Shown here in pieces: positions 1 through 12,074 of a stretch of 64,000 bases of DNA. The notes below the pieces were generated by a model. It was not told the DNA's origin, ran no database searches, and saw only the letters and a program-made list of their open reading frames with translations. The stretch lies in contig CM067319.1 in the NCBI GenBank assembly GCA_034231615.1, forward strand, positions 9,886,891-9,950,890, written 5' to 3'. This stretch comes from Meghimatium bilineatum. Lineage: Eukaryota; Mollusca; Gastropoda; Stylommatophora; Philomycidae. Position numbers and translations under genes: made by a program. Numbering within the stretch: position 1 is the stretch's first letter; each line of letters begins with the position of its first letter.

Positions 1-1220
1 TGGCTACACGCTCTCGGACAGATACACACGTTGATGGCTACACTCTCTCGGACAGATACACACGTTGATGACTACACATCTTGGACAGATACACACTTTG
101 ATGGCTACACGCTCTCGGACAAATACACACGTTGATGGCTTCAGGCTCTCGGACAGATATACATTATGATGGCAACATGCCTCTTGGACAGATACACACG
201 TTGACGACTTCACTCTCTCGGACAGATACACACGGTGTTCGCTACACTCTCTCGGACAGATACACACGTTGATGGCTACACTCTCTCGGACAAATACACA
301 CTTTGATAGCTACACTCTCTCGGACAGATACACACGGTGATGGCTACATTCTCTCGGACAGATACATACGGTAATGTCTACACTCTCTCAGACAGATACA
401 TACTTTGATGGCTACATTCTCTCGGACAGATACACACAGTGATGTCTACACTCTCTCAGACAGATACATACTTTGATGGCTACACTCTCTCGGACAGTTA
501 CACACTTTGATGGCTACACTCTATCGGACAGATACACATGTTGATGGCTACACTCTCTCGGACATATACACACGTTGATGGCTACACTCTACCAAACAGA
601 TACACGGTGATGGCTACACTCTATGGGACAGATACACACGTTGATGGTTACACTCTCTCGGACAGATACACACGTTGATGGCTACACTCTCTCGGAAATA
701 TACACACGTTGATGGCTACAATCTATCGGACAGATACACGGTGATGGATACACTCTCTTGGACAGATACACACGTTGATGACTACACTCTCTCGGACAGA
801 TACAGACGGTGATGGCTACACTCTCTCGGACAGATATACTTTATGATGGCAACATGCCTCTTGGATAGATACTAACGTTGATGACTTCACTCTCTCGGAC
901 TGATACACATTTTGATGGCTACACTCTCTCGGACAGATACACACGGTGTTCGCTACACTCTCTCGGAAATATACACACGTTGATGGCTACACTCTATCGG
1001 ACAGATACACGGTGATGGATACACTCTCTTGGACAGATACACACGGTGATGGCTACACTCTCTCGGACAGATACACACGTTGATGACTACACTCTCTCGG
1101 ACAGATACACACGGTGATGGCTACACACTCTCGGACAGATACACACGTTGATGGCTACACTCTCTCGAACAGATACACACGGTGATGGCTACACATTCTC
1201 GGACAGATACACACTTTGAC
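1..1220. repeat. Minisatellite, 34-bp unit, about 36 copies
   Basis: The unit is close to ctctctcggacagatacaca plus cgttgatggctaca. It is cut by the left window edge. Copies differ by point changes and a few short indels. Short open frames on the minus strand come from the repeat and are not a gene. Confidence 0.95.
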
Positions 1221-1299
1221 CACGAATTCATCATGCCAGCAGTTCAAACAATTATCATTACATTTTCAGTTATACCTTCTTTTACACTATTTTATATTT

Positions 1300-2195
1300 C
1301 TTGTAATATCAATCAGTCAAATGCTATGACGAGTGGCGTAGGCGATCATGTTTCTCCACATCTCTCGGTCTCTTCTATTTTTAATAAATTCAGTTGGTGA
1401 ATATTATTCGTGCACCAGTGATAACTTACCCAGAAATTTCTCTCTTTGTCTTCCTCTGTCTTCACCCATTAATTTTTCCGGTGTTTACTAATTGTTCAAG
1501 TTTTGTTTCCCATCACATCCCCTAAACATATTGACTACTTCTAATTTTTGATACAATTTGTCATTGCCCATCGAGCATCTACATTAGCTTTCTTGGCATG
1601 GAATTATCATCATTCTTCTCAAAATCCACATCTGAGTTGCCTCCAGCTTAGCTTGAACTCTTTCGTTTGCTATCTATACTTCACATCCATAAAAGAGGAT
1701 TGGTTGAGTTTAGTATCATAGCACTGGAACTCGCGTATGTATTGGTAGTTCTCCATTGTATTGAATATTCCTCATTCCCATAACAAGAACATATTTACTG
1801 AATATTTCAAGTTCTCTAGCTTTAAGTATGCATATTACATGAAAAAAATGTGTTTTCTCAATATTTCAAGTCTAACAGGTGTATCGTCATCATCAGCTTA
1901 CATATCCGGAGCAGGCATCACAGCCTTTCGAAACTTCTGTCAATCTTGAGCTAGTCTGTTACTGTTAAATGTTCAGGTAGTTTTTGATGTCTTACATCCA
2001 TATTTTTTTTGGTATGCATCTTGTTTGTCTCCCTTGGATCACCCCATCCAATACTATTTTCTTTATGGTGTTTGATATGGACAAAATATTGTAGTTGTCT
2101 GGAAATAACCATGTTATATAGCCAGTTTTCTTGTACATTGATTTCGTTCAAGTGTGAATTTCGTATTAGGTGCAAGCTTGCATAATACATGAAAC
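1300..2195 (-). mobile_element. Degraded non-LTR retrotransposon (LINE) fragments, minus strand
   Basis: The stretch at 1330-1500 (gagtggcgtaggcgatcatg, then ctctcggtctcttc) resembles the LINE 3' ends at 44266-44640 and 29570-30130. The stretch at 2040-2160 (acaaaatattgtagttgtct) closely matches 23060-23150, inside a better-preserved LINE. Several breaks are present and no coding frame of useful length remains. Confidence 0.6.
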
Positions 2196-2267
2196 ACAAA
2201 TGCGTTTAATAGATGTTTCAAGTGTATTAGATTCAAGTATGCAAAATATGTACGGAAAAAGAAATGT

Positions 2268-2590
2268 TTGTGTGGTAATGTTTCCGTGGTGCCACTTGTT
2301 TGTATAATGTTTCCATGGGCGTGGTGCCAATGTTTGTATAATGTTTCCGTCGTCGTGGTGCCAATGTTTGTATAATCTTTCCATGAGCGTGGTGCCGATA
2401 TTCGTATACAATTTCCATGGGCGTGGTGCCAATATTTGTATAAAATTTCCATGGGCGTGGTGCCAATATTTGTATAAAATTTCCATGGGCGTGGTGCCAA
2501 TGTTTATATAATGTTTCTGCGGGTGTGTAGTCGATGTGTGTATAATGTTTCCGTGGGCGTGATTCCGTTGTCTGTATAACATGTTGTTTG
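2268..2590. repeat. Minisatellite, 34-bp unit, about 9.5 copies
   Basis: The unit is near ggcgtggtgccaatatttgt plus ataaaatttccatg. Because 34 is not a multiple of three, each copy shifts frame, so the same peptide words appear in three minus-strand frames. Not a gene. Confidence 0.95.
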
Positions 2591-2964
2591 GAGAAAAAAG
2601 CGTTTACTTTTACAAAAACTAAATGCATGAATAAACTAAAGTAGTATCAATACTGAATATTTCACTGTCGACAACTAATTTCAGTGAAGCAAAATAAAAA
2701 CATTATGCTTCATACTTTTCCCATCTTCTTTTATTAGAAAATATTGTCATATAAAATTTTAATATGTACAGAATATCATACAAATCCTGTATCAATTCGA
2801 AAGTTGAAAGGATTTGTCGTAACAGAATAAAAATTACAAAAAAAAAAATATAATAAAATAAAACTTTAAAGGGAAACAACCGGCACAATTATGAACACAA
2901 AATGACCACGATATATAATATGACAAGGTTATTATGTAGAAACTACACCGTGTAATATAGAGTT

Positions 2965-3312
2965 TTGAGCTGTCACGACCTTATAATTTGTGCAATGATA
3001 GAATATATGGTTCTTGCTAAGAGGCCTTATAGTTTGTGCAAGGGTAGAATATATGGTTCTTGCTAAGAGGCCTTATAGTTTGTGCAAGGATAGAATATAT
3101 ATTTCTTGCTACGAGGCCTTATAGTTTGTGCAAGGGTAGAATATATGGTTCTTGCTAAGAGGCCTTATAGTTTGTGCATCGATAGAATAAAATATGAGCA
3201 TTTATTTTTGAGTGATCCCAGCTCAACTATGTACAATAAAATGACTAAGATAAAATGACTAAGATAAAATGACCAAGATAAAATGACTAAGATAAAATGA
3301 CCAAGATAATTG
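2965..3312. repeat. Two short arrays: 46-bp unit x4-5, then 14-bp unit x5-6
   Basis: 2965-3185 repeats a 46-bp unit containing gaggccttatagtttgtgca. 3235-3312 repeats ataaaatgactaag with c/t variants. Confidence 0.9.
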
Positions 3313-3882
3313 ACTAAAATTTCCGAAGATACATTCTGCAATAATTGCGACAACTAAGCTGTCCATAATTTACTTCAATAAGTAGAGAAAGGGGCTTTAA
3401 ACGGTTTGTTTTCAAGTGGGGGGAAATCTGACATTAACAATACTATTTTTTTCTCTTTCTAATTACGTTCTATAATAAAATAACATTAAATTGAAGACTA
3501 TTTATATATTTAAAACATTATATCCTTACTCCTACTCACACACATATGTAAGACATTTATTTCAAATCGCTAGGGTTTGATTCTGCCGACATATTTCAGT
3601 TTTTTAAGAACTTATTGTTTGAGAAGTCTCACAAAGTATACTTATGATTACAGTAAGCTTAAATAAATAAGAGAATTGATTCTCCATGTTCTGAACACTT
3701 GCTAAAAAGTGGAAAATATCCATTTAAAAATAATGACCAGCAATAACTTCCCCGTATCTGAAATAAAAATTCGGACACTTAAAAATTTATGAGATTGATT
3801 CACTACAGAATTGCAATAAATAACGCTCTTTGCATGAATTACTGTTTGTGTCATTTTGTGATTTACTATCAGATCGTGTGAG

Positions 3883-4346
3883 TGCAACTTCTAGTGTGGA
3901 GTGCAACTTCTCGCGTGAGTGCAACTTCTCGTGTGGGTGCAACTTCTCGTGTGGGTACAACTTCTCGCGTGAGTGCAACTTCTCGTGTGGGTACAACTTC
4001 TCGTGTGGGTACAACTTCTCGCGTGAGTGCAACTTCTCGTGTGGGTACAACTTCTCGTGTGGGTACAACTTCTCGCGTGAGTGCAACTTCTCGTGTGGGT
4101 ACAACTTCTCGTGTGGGTACAACTTCTCGTGTGGGTACAACTTCTCGCGTGAGTGCAACTTCTCGTGTGGGTACAACTTCTCGTGTGGGTACAACTTCTC
4201 GCGTGAGTGCAACTTCTCGTGTGGGTACAATTTCTCGTGTGGGTACAACTTCTAGTGTTGGTACAACTTCTCGTGTGGGTACAGCTTCTCGTGTGGGTAC
4301 AGCTTCTCGTGTGGGTACAACTTCTCGCGTGAGTGCAACTTCTTAC
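3883..4346. repeat. Minisatellite, 18-bp unit, about 26 copies, two variants
   Basis: Two 18-bp variants alternate in a partly regular order: cgtgtgggtacaacttct and cgcgtgagtgcaacttct. The unit is six codons long and lacks stops in several frames, so both strands carry repeat open frames (for example YPHEKL/HSREKL on the minus strand). Intergenic or intronic; not supported as a gene. Confidence 0.95.
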
Positions 4347-4367
4347 TTGTTTTCAAAAAGTGATCTA

Positions 4368-4680
4368 GTGTTGATGTACCATTGATGTAGCTTTGATGTA
4401 CCATTGATGTAGCTTTGATGTACCATTGATGTAGCTTTGATGTACCATTGATGTAGCTTTGATGTACCATTGATGTAGCTTTGATGTACCATTGATGTAG
4501 CTTTGATGTACCATTGATGTAGCTTTGATGTACCATTGATGTAGCTTTGATGTACCATTGATGTAGCTTTGATGTACCATTGATGTAGCTTTGATGTACC
4601 ATTGATGTAGCTTTGATGTACAATTGATGTAGCGTTGATCTACCATTGATGTACCATTGATGTAGCTTTGATGTACAATT
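4368..4680. repeat. Minisatellite, 22-bp unit, about 14 copies
   Basis: The unit is tgtaccattgatgtagcttt plus ga. The first copies are nearly identical and the last three or four are diverged. Confidence 0.95.
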
Positions 4681-4942
4681 GGAAAACCGCTTTAACTATC
4701 AAGAGGTTGTATTTTCCATGTCGTGACATAGGGCTGTGAGATTTTCCACTGTGGTCGTCGATAACATAGAAAATATCGGCATTTGAAATGAAATTCTATA
4801 GAAAGAATTCGGAAACATCACGCACAGAAAGTCGATCCAACACAGACATTCACAAGGACCATAAAAAATAAGAAAATTAACTTTTCAAAATCAGATAAAA
4901 TACTAGCGAATTATTTTGGACATCCTTAAAGACATGATGATT

Positions 4943-6041
4943 AGAAAGACAGAATAGGTTAAAATAATTACTCATGGAGGGACAGAATAGATTAAAATAA
5001 TTACTCATGGAGGGACAGAATAGATTAAAATAATTACTCATGGAGGGACAGAATAGATTAAAATAATTACTCATGGAGGGACATAATAGATTAAAATAAT
5101 TACTCATGGAGGGACAGAATAGATTAAAATAATTACTCATGGAGGGACAGAATAGATTAAAATAATTACTCATGGAGGGACAGAATAGATTAAAATAATT
5201 ACTCATGGAGGGACAGAATAGATTAAAATAATTACTCATGGAGGGACAGAATAGATTAAAATAATTACTCATGGAGGGACAGAATAGATTAAAATAATTA
5301 CTCATGGAGGGACAGAATAGATTAAAATAATTACTCATGGAGGGACAGAATAGATTAAAATAATTACTCATGGAGGGACAGAATAGATTAAAATAATTAC
5401 TCATGGAGGGACAGAATAGATTAAAATAATTACTCATGGAGGGACAGAATAGATTAAAATAATTACTCATGGAGGGACAGAATAGATTAAAATAATTACT
5501 CATGGAGGGACAGAATAGATTAAAATAATTACTCATGGAGGGACAGAATAGATTAAAATAATTACTCATGGAGGGACAGAATAGATTAAAATAATTACTC
5601 ATGGAGGGACAGAATAGATTAAAATAATTACTCATGGAGGGACAGAATAGATTAAAATAATTACTCATGGAGGGACAGAATAGATTAAAATAATTACTCA
5701 TGGAGGGACAGAATAGATTAAAATAATTACTCATGGAGGGACAGAATAGATTAAAATAATTACTCATGGAGGGACAGAATAGATTAAAATAATTACTCAT
5801 GGAGGGACAGAATAGATTAAAATAATTACTCATGGAGGGACAGAATAGATTAAAATAATTACTCATGGAGGGACAGAATAGATTAAAATAATTACTCATG
5901 GAGGGACAGAATAGATTAAAATAATTACTCATGGAGGGACAGAATAGATTAAAATAATTACTCATGGAGGGACAGAATAGATTAAAATAATTACTCATGG
6001 AGGGACAGAATAGATTAAAATAATTACTCATGGAGGGACAG
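4943..6041. repeat. Minisatellite, 33-bp unit, about 33 near-identical copies
   Basis: The unit is agaatagattaaaataatta plus ctcatggagggac. Nearly all copies are identical; the few differences include one near 5080 and the first copy. The 11-codon unit makes a 384-codon minus-strand frame of MSNYFNLFCPS repeats, read here as a by-product of the array. The homogeneity points to recent expansion or ongoing homogenisation. Confidence 0.97.
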
Positions 6042-7820
6042 GATCCAGATGGAGAAGATTAGACGCGCCAATGATTTGGATGGAAACAAAATATATCGAC
6101 TACCTGTTAAATATATCGACTACCTGTTAAACTAATATAGGAAGAAGCAGGGCAGCGTTGAACTGGACAGGGCAAAGACAGCAGAGAAGGCATAGTTTTC
6201 TAAACGACACGGGACAGAAGAAGTAGACACGCATGTACGTCCTCTGGGCTACATCCTGCTGGAGATTTAGTAGGACCATTGTCCTGCTATAAGAGAAATA
6301 TTTTGGCAGTTTGAGAACGAGAAAGAAATATACTGAATAGTGATTTTTGTGACGTATACCTTAGTCTATTATCTATCATCTTGTGGATGATGGCCAGAAT
6401 ATCCACAAATAGTAATGCAAAATGATGTAAAAAGGTTACTAAAACACTTACCTAGCCTATTAATAAAAATATATTTTTAAGAAAAAAAACAAAAAACATA
6501 CAATAAAACTAAACAGGACAATTCTCAACGTATCGGCTCAAATTGAACCTTTTTCAAGAGACAAACAACAGAAACCGACAAAATAAAAAAATAAATAGAT
6601 GTCTATATTTCATCAAGCCCTCGTCTCCATAATAGCGCAGGGATGGCAACGCATCTAGTCAAGGTGAAAATGCGTGCATTCATTATAAACAAACCGAAAG
6701 TGGGAAATTAGAGACACTAATGATGAGTGCAAGAATAATAAAAGAAAAAGATAAGAAAAATACCCCTTTTGTCACTCTATCAGACAGGCAGGTTTTAAGA
6801 ACATAGTCACAACAGGCACGACTGAAGGGAACAGAGACAGATGGGGACGTGAGAAAATATTCATGTGACAACCTAGCAAGGCTTGGAAACAACGATCCTG
6901 ATAACAATACTGTGAACAGAGAACCATGGTCACATACGCCAACAAGAATGGCATATGACAATGATAGATGAGTAATGATGAGGTTGTGTGGTGGTGGGGT
7001 GAGTGGGTTTGGGGAAGGAAGGATAGAAGAAGAATCAACATTTGAAAAAGCATGGAATGAATGTGAAACCAAATATAGACATAAACATATATATAAAACC
7101 AAACCTAAACATACATAGAAATGTAAACACACACCAAGAGTCAAGAAAGAAACACATAACAAGATGGACACAGATGTGTGAAGGATACCCACACAAAATG
7201 CACAGGCATGTAAATGTATCCACACACAGGAAAGGGCTCACACCAGAATAGGTATACACATTGACACAGAATGGAGATACGTGCATTAACATAAAAAAGC
7301 GCTCACATAAATATACATATATATATGTATACACAAATATGAACATTCATGCACATAAACACTTTCTCGTATAAATAATAACATGAACATTCATACACAT
7401 AGAAACATATACATATATTAATGGAAATATAAACGTTCGTTCACATAAAGATAATGCTATAACAACTGCATATGTATACATACAAATGTGTGGCCCAAAG
7501 TAATTGTGTGGATACATAGAACCATGTAAAACGAAATGCATTTACAAATAACTATATATGTGTGGGCACCCATCAAAGAGACAACTGCAATAAAAACGAG
7601 GAAATCAAAATCTAAATATGTAAATGATTTAACAATAACAAAATGGCAGAGTACAAAATAATCACATATTGACATACACAAACGAAAGAAGACATAAAGG
7701 AATTATATAGAAGAACGGCAAACACAAAAATAATAATTATTCACGAAAGTGTACAAAGACAAATAATTACAAGAATCAGTGCAATACGGGAGTAGAGGGT
7801 ATAAAGAAAAGGTGGGTAAC
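6042..7820. other. No gene recognised; A-rich, AC-skewed stretch
   Basis: Short minus-strand frames rich in Cys, Phe and Leu reflect the base skew. A 20-bp duplication (aaatatatcgactacctgtt) lies near 6091-6131. A stem-loop motif at 6516-6570 resembles a Penelope terminus. Part of 6230-6300 (aggaccattgtcctgctata) recurs at about 22760 and may be an old SINE tail. Confidence 0.5.
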
Positions 7821-8072
7821 TCAAACAAAACGGTGATTAATGTTCATTCCGTTTGGTTGCAAGACTCCCATATGACAAATGAGACGATATTCCAAGGACT
7901 GACGTTGCCGGTCACCGGTATAACAACGTAACAAACCGGTTACAGAGACATCAGAGCTACCATGATGTGACGGGCTGTTAAAATGATTAGCCACTGGGGA
8001 GTCACGATGATTCGTGATATCTCTCAAATGTTCGGCGAATCTATCAGCAAAACGTCTAAAAAATATCCACAC
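7821..8072 (-). mobile_element. Penelope-like element fragment (GIY-YIG C-terminal part)
   Basis: A minus-strand frame reads RRFADRFAEHLRDITNH, VANHFNSPSHHGSSDVSVTG and LEYRLICHMGVLQPNGMN. This matches the later half of the GIY-YIG nuclease domain seen more fully at 54827-55198 (DRFCNHL, VATHFN, ENRLIFERGTLKPFGLN). It is an isolated fragment with no RT beside it. Confidence 0.7.
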
Positions 8073-8124
8073 TATATTTACAAAATATTAATAATATCCA
8101 CACATTACGTCTAAAAAATATCCA

Positions 8125-8490
8125 GAATATCCACACTTGCCGTTCAGCGTAGAGGTGGTTGTTGGGAGCGTTAGTGTCTATCGAAGGCTAGATGCGTCGC
8201 CTTGGCTTCATTGAATCCGTATTTATTCAGTATTGTCTTGATGTTATCTATCCATCTTGTTCTATGTTTCCCTCTAGTCTTGTATCCGAATCGTTTTATG
8301 TTATATGTTCTTGTTGGTATTTAGTTATGGTTCATTCTCATAAGGTGTCCTAACCATTTTATATGTTTTTTTCTCGATGTATTCTGTGCATGTTAGTATA
8401 CGGAGTCTTCTTCTGATTTCATCATTTCTCATTTTCTCTAGTTTGGTCACTCTTGCGGCTTTTCCCAAGTTTTTCATGTTTAAGTGTTCG
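8125..8490 (-). mobile_element. LINE 3'-end fragment, minus strand
   Basis: The reverse strand encodes words typical of RTE-type ORF C-termini (GHLMRMNHN, GYKTRGKHRTRWIDNIKT). It has the same layout as the better-preserved copy at 42475-42880. It is 5' truncated and has breaks. Confidence 0.65.
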
Positions 8491-8499
8491 CTGCTGTCA

Positions 8500-9309
8500 G
8501 TACCAGTGTAACGTCTTGTAACGTCAATTTGTGTGTGCCATTATGTATATTTTCAGTGTTTATTATATTTATTACTCTTTTCCAAGCTTTACCTGTTGGA
8601 TTTCAGTGGTCCTGAAATCAAAGCACATTATAAATAAAGGTAATAAACATTTGAATCTATCGGAACAGTGCATTGATATTGTAAATAATATTTTTATAAG
8701 AAAATAAATATCGATTCATTATGATGATTATGTCAGTGCTTCTATCTCAAGATATCAATTTGTTGTTCATTGTACGGAAAATTCTAAACAACAGCAAGAG
8801 GGAATTATGTAACAATTGCCTACTGTAACGCGTATATCACTTCCGTTGTATTAACAAAATGGAAATTTGATATTGCATATTTTTATCCTATCCAGTTTGA
8901 GTCAATCTCAAGGGAGATGTCAGCTTGTTCACGCGTGGGTATCAGCTTGCCTTCTCACGCAATGCTGGACATTGCTTGATGTAATCATTCGACGTATTTA
9001 CTGACCTGTGCACGAAGGCAGTTATCTTATTTAAGATGGTGGAGTTTTCAAACAAATTATTAGCATAAGAAATATTAGCTTCTTTGGTAAACACTTTTTG
9101 TCAGAATTTGTTTTTTCCCCCGTGAGGTAACTATGTTTTACCCCCGTGTGGCAACTCTATTTTTCCCCCGTGTGGCAACAGTAGCTTGAACATATAGTTC
9201 AGGGTGAAAAGAATAGGACCACTGTCTTCTTTCCAGGCATGTCGTAGGAGACAACGAAGGAACGTTGAGGGATATGTTGACAACCTGTTACCAGAGAAAA
9301 AAATTAATT
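8500..9309. other. No gene recognised; possible SINE tail debris
   Basis: 9120-9185 repeats a ttttcccccgtg motif three times about 28 bp apart. 9205-9265 (aggaccactgtcttctttcc, aggcatgtcgtaggagacaa) resembles old SINE-related segments near 37385 and 13350. Confidence 0.4.
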
Positions 9310-9572
9310 GTCACATCTTGTCATAATTTCTTACTATTATCTTTTATCAAATAATCAACATTGTCACATTGTGTCTCAATTCCTTAATTTTATCTTCTAT
9401 CTAATAATCAATATTGTCACATTTTGTCTCAATTCCTTAATTTTATCTTCTATCTAATAATCAATATTGTCACATTTTGTCTCAATTCCTTAATTTTATC
9501 TTCTATCTAATAATCAATATTGTCACATTTTGTCTCAATTCCTTAATTTTATTTGCTATCAAATAATCCGCA
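9310..9572. repeat. Minisatellite, 53-bp unit, about 5 copies
   Basis: The unit contains tcacattttgtctcaattcc and ttaattttatcttctatcta. Inner copies are almost identical. Confidence 0.92.
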
Positions 9573-10313
9573 ATGGATGAAGAAATACAGACTATCGGAC
9601 GTTGCACATTTGTTCTGTTGTCGTCTACTTCTAGGCTGACGGGGTATGCTAGATGCATCATCATTGCAGATGGATCAGTATATCTGACTGAAGCATGATA
9701 AGATAGTGGTTCCAGGAGCGTATACTGTGCTCAGTGCAAGATGTAATAATCCTGTGATGTTGTCTCTCTGTCATGCCTCCCTCTGGGGACTAAACATGCA
9801 TCCATACATCTCCCTTACACAACCATGCTCTGCAGACAACTTTACACGAGTCTGTGTATCACTTCAGTTACACAACTGATAATAACATATGCTTGTATCA
9901 AAAAGGACATGGTCTGTCGAGCGGTACTTACTTACAGCTAAATGAATTATTTTCTCATCAATATTGTCATCATCACCATCATCATCCTCAATTTGTAATG
10001 AGTGTGCTATAATATTCTATATAATGATACCTTCTCATAACCATATTGCTGTTCTCCTCTTATTCTTCTACGATTTCTTGTCATACATTTAGTCTGATTT
10101 TGGACATGCCCACTGATTTATTTCTTTATATTGGTGAAGAAACATGATGTTGTTTCGTGACTTGAATTCTTTCATGCCTATTTTTCTCAAAGTTCTCTAA
10201 GATATGTATTTAAAATTAATTTAATTTAGCATCCATTGTCAATCCATTGTTACTTTCCAGTTTTCTCAATCCTGCTGATAATAATGATGAAGTAAACTAC
10301 ATTAGCTATTAGC
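9573..10313. other. No gene recognised
   Basis: Ordinary AT-rich sequence with a short atcatc run at about 9970. No coding or repeat signal that I can support. Confidence 0.4.
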
Positions 10314-10860
10314 AGATAGCTCCTGACACATCATGATGTGAGCAGGTAGCTCCTGAAACATGATCATGTGAGCAGGTAGCTCCTGACACATGATGATGTG
10401 AGCAGGTAGCTCTTGATAAACGATGATGTGAGCAGGTAGTTCTTGACACAGGATGACTACACAGCTCTTGACTACCTCCAGCAACTTCTCTCTTATATGT
10501 CTACCTCCAGCAACTTCTCTCTTATATGTCTACCTCCAGCAACTTCTCTCTTATATGTCTACCTCCAGCAACTTCTCTCTTATATGTCTGTCTCCAGCAA
10601 CTTCTCTCTTATATGTCTACCTCCAGCAACTTCTCTCTTATATGTCTGTCTCCAGCAACTTCTCTCTTATATGTCTACCTCCAGCAACTTCTCTCTTATA
10701 TGTCTGTCTCCAGCAACTTCTCTCTTATATGTCTACCTCCAGCAACTTCTCTCTTATATGTCTGTCTCCAGCAACTTCTCTCTTATATGTCTACCTCTAG
10801 CAACTTCTCACTTCTGTGTCTACCTTCAGCAACTTCTCACTTCTGTGTCTACCTCTCTCT
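10314..10860. repeat. Two adjacent arrays: 30-bp x4-5, then 29-bp x13
   Basis: 10314-10450 repeats gagcaggtagctcctgacac plus atgatgatgt. 10474-10860 repeats a 29-bp unit, ctacctccagcaacttctct plus cttatatgt, in which ctacctcc and ctgtctcc copies alternate. That gives a 58-bp higher-order unit for much of the array. Confidence 0.95.
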
Positions 10861-11310
10861 TTATGTCTATGTCTCTTCTTCCCTACTGATACAACAACCT
10901 CACGCAATTCGCAATAATTAATAAGTATATATTTCATTAGAAAAAAATATAACACTTGAAATTATGTATCAAAAATCAATTAAGCTGCAACACAATTAGA
11001 CCGCTGTCTGTGTTGGATTGACTCCTTGCTAATATATCACATTTAATTACCCCAACTCGTTTCACTAGTCAGCTTATCTCAGGTTTCTTTTTCCCAGCTA
11101 AGCGTCTAAGGGATCAGAACTTTCACGAAAGTAGACAAAAGTCCAGACAGATTAAACATTTGTCAGTTGTGCTTTGTTTCAAAGTAACATATTGCATATC
11201 AGATATCTACTTAAACTTGACTCAGTTCGCGAGACAGTGAGTTCTTATTACATTGTCTTCTTTAAGTCACAAAAAAATACTAAATAAGGTAGACATGTTA
11301 CTATACAATA

Positions 11311-11652
11311 TCTAACAAACAATAACAAAATATAAAACAATTAATAATATAGAACAATGACAATTTTCTAAATTCCGGTCCAACCGAGACCTTTTCCAAG
11401 AAACAAATAATCAAAAATATTAAATAATAAAAATATTGAGAACTAATGATTGGACCTGTTTCTCTTATTGACTTGGCCTTGTTGTTTGGTAAGAGAAACA
11501 AGCCCATGTCATTCTATTTATCAATATTTTTATGATTTCGTGTTTTTGATTGTTATTTCTTTTTGAAAAAAAGGTCCCGGTTGGACCTTAACGTAGAAAT
11601 TTGTCATTGTTCTATATTTCGTTGTTTGTTATTTATTTTTTACTATTGTTAG
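11311..11652. repeat. Imperfect inverted repeat with Penelope-like stem-loop in each arm
   Basis: Arms at about 11311-11440 and 11521-11652 are reverse complements with mismatches (for example gaacaatgacaatttt against gaaatttgtcattgttc). Each arm holds a small stem-loop, aaggtcccggttggacctt in the right arm and its reverse form in the left. No coding sequence lies in the roughly 80-bp centre. Confidence 0.7.
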
Positions 11653-11872
11653 TTAAGCATTTTACAGTAACACTTCTACCTTATTTTGTATTTCTTACAT
11701 ATTCGTTTTGAGAGAAAAGGATCGATTTCATTTTCCTAGTGTTTCTTCATATATACTACATATCAATCAACATATCAATCAAAATATCGATCAATATATC
11801 GATCATGTATATTGTTCCAAGTAAAACTGATATTATTACTGGCTTTATATAATTTTCATACTAAAAAAAAAT

Positions 11873-12072
11873 TGGTAGCATATCCTATCCAGGACGTAGA
11901 TATCAACCCAGCATTTGTTGGCTGTGGTGATTTTCTAGGCAATATAAATACGTTCATTAGGTTTCCATTGCTTTCTGAACGGTCCGGATGCACAATTGCC
12001 TGTGGTGAGGATCGAACTCGGTACCTTTGCCGTCACAGACGCGCTCTGTACCACTTCGCCATAGAGCCGGAC
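11873..12072 (-). mobile_element. tRNA-derived SINE, family A, minus strand
   Basis: On the minus strand an A-box-like tggcgaagtggtacagagcg is followed by a B-box-like gagttcgatcctc, then ccggaccgttcagaaagcaa and a tail through about 11873. Other copies: 26005-26110 (+), 37180-37345 (-), 41730-41855 (+), 42900-43015 (-) and a tail piece at 43860-43920. The 39-bp array starts directly at its tRNA end. Confidence 0.75.
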
Positions 12073-12074
12073 AT

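Noticed and set aside
1-1220. CRISPR-like array of ~34-bp repeats
   Set aside because: No unique spacers: the units are directly adjacent and the context is a eukaryotic intron.
4877-6031. 384-codon minus-strand frame (MSNYFNLFCPS repeats) as a gene
   Set aside because: It is entirely a 33-bp array; no non-repeat domain, no splice or expression signal, and on the strand opposite to the host gene.
6683-7346. Cys/Phe-rich minus-strand frames as membrane proteins
   Set aside because: The composition follows the AC-rich skew of the plus strand; overlapping frames show the same hydrophobic bias and no domain.
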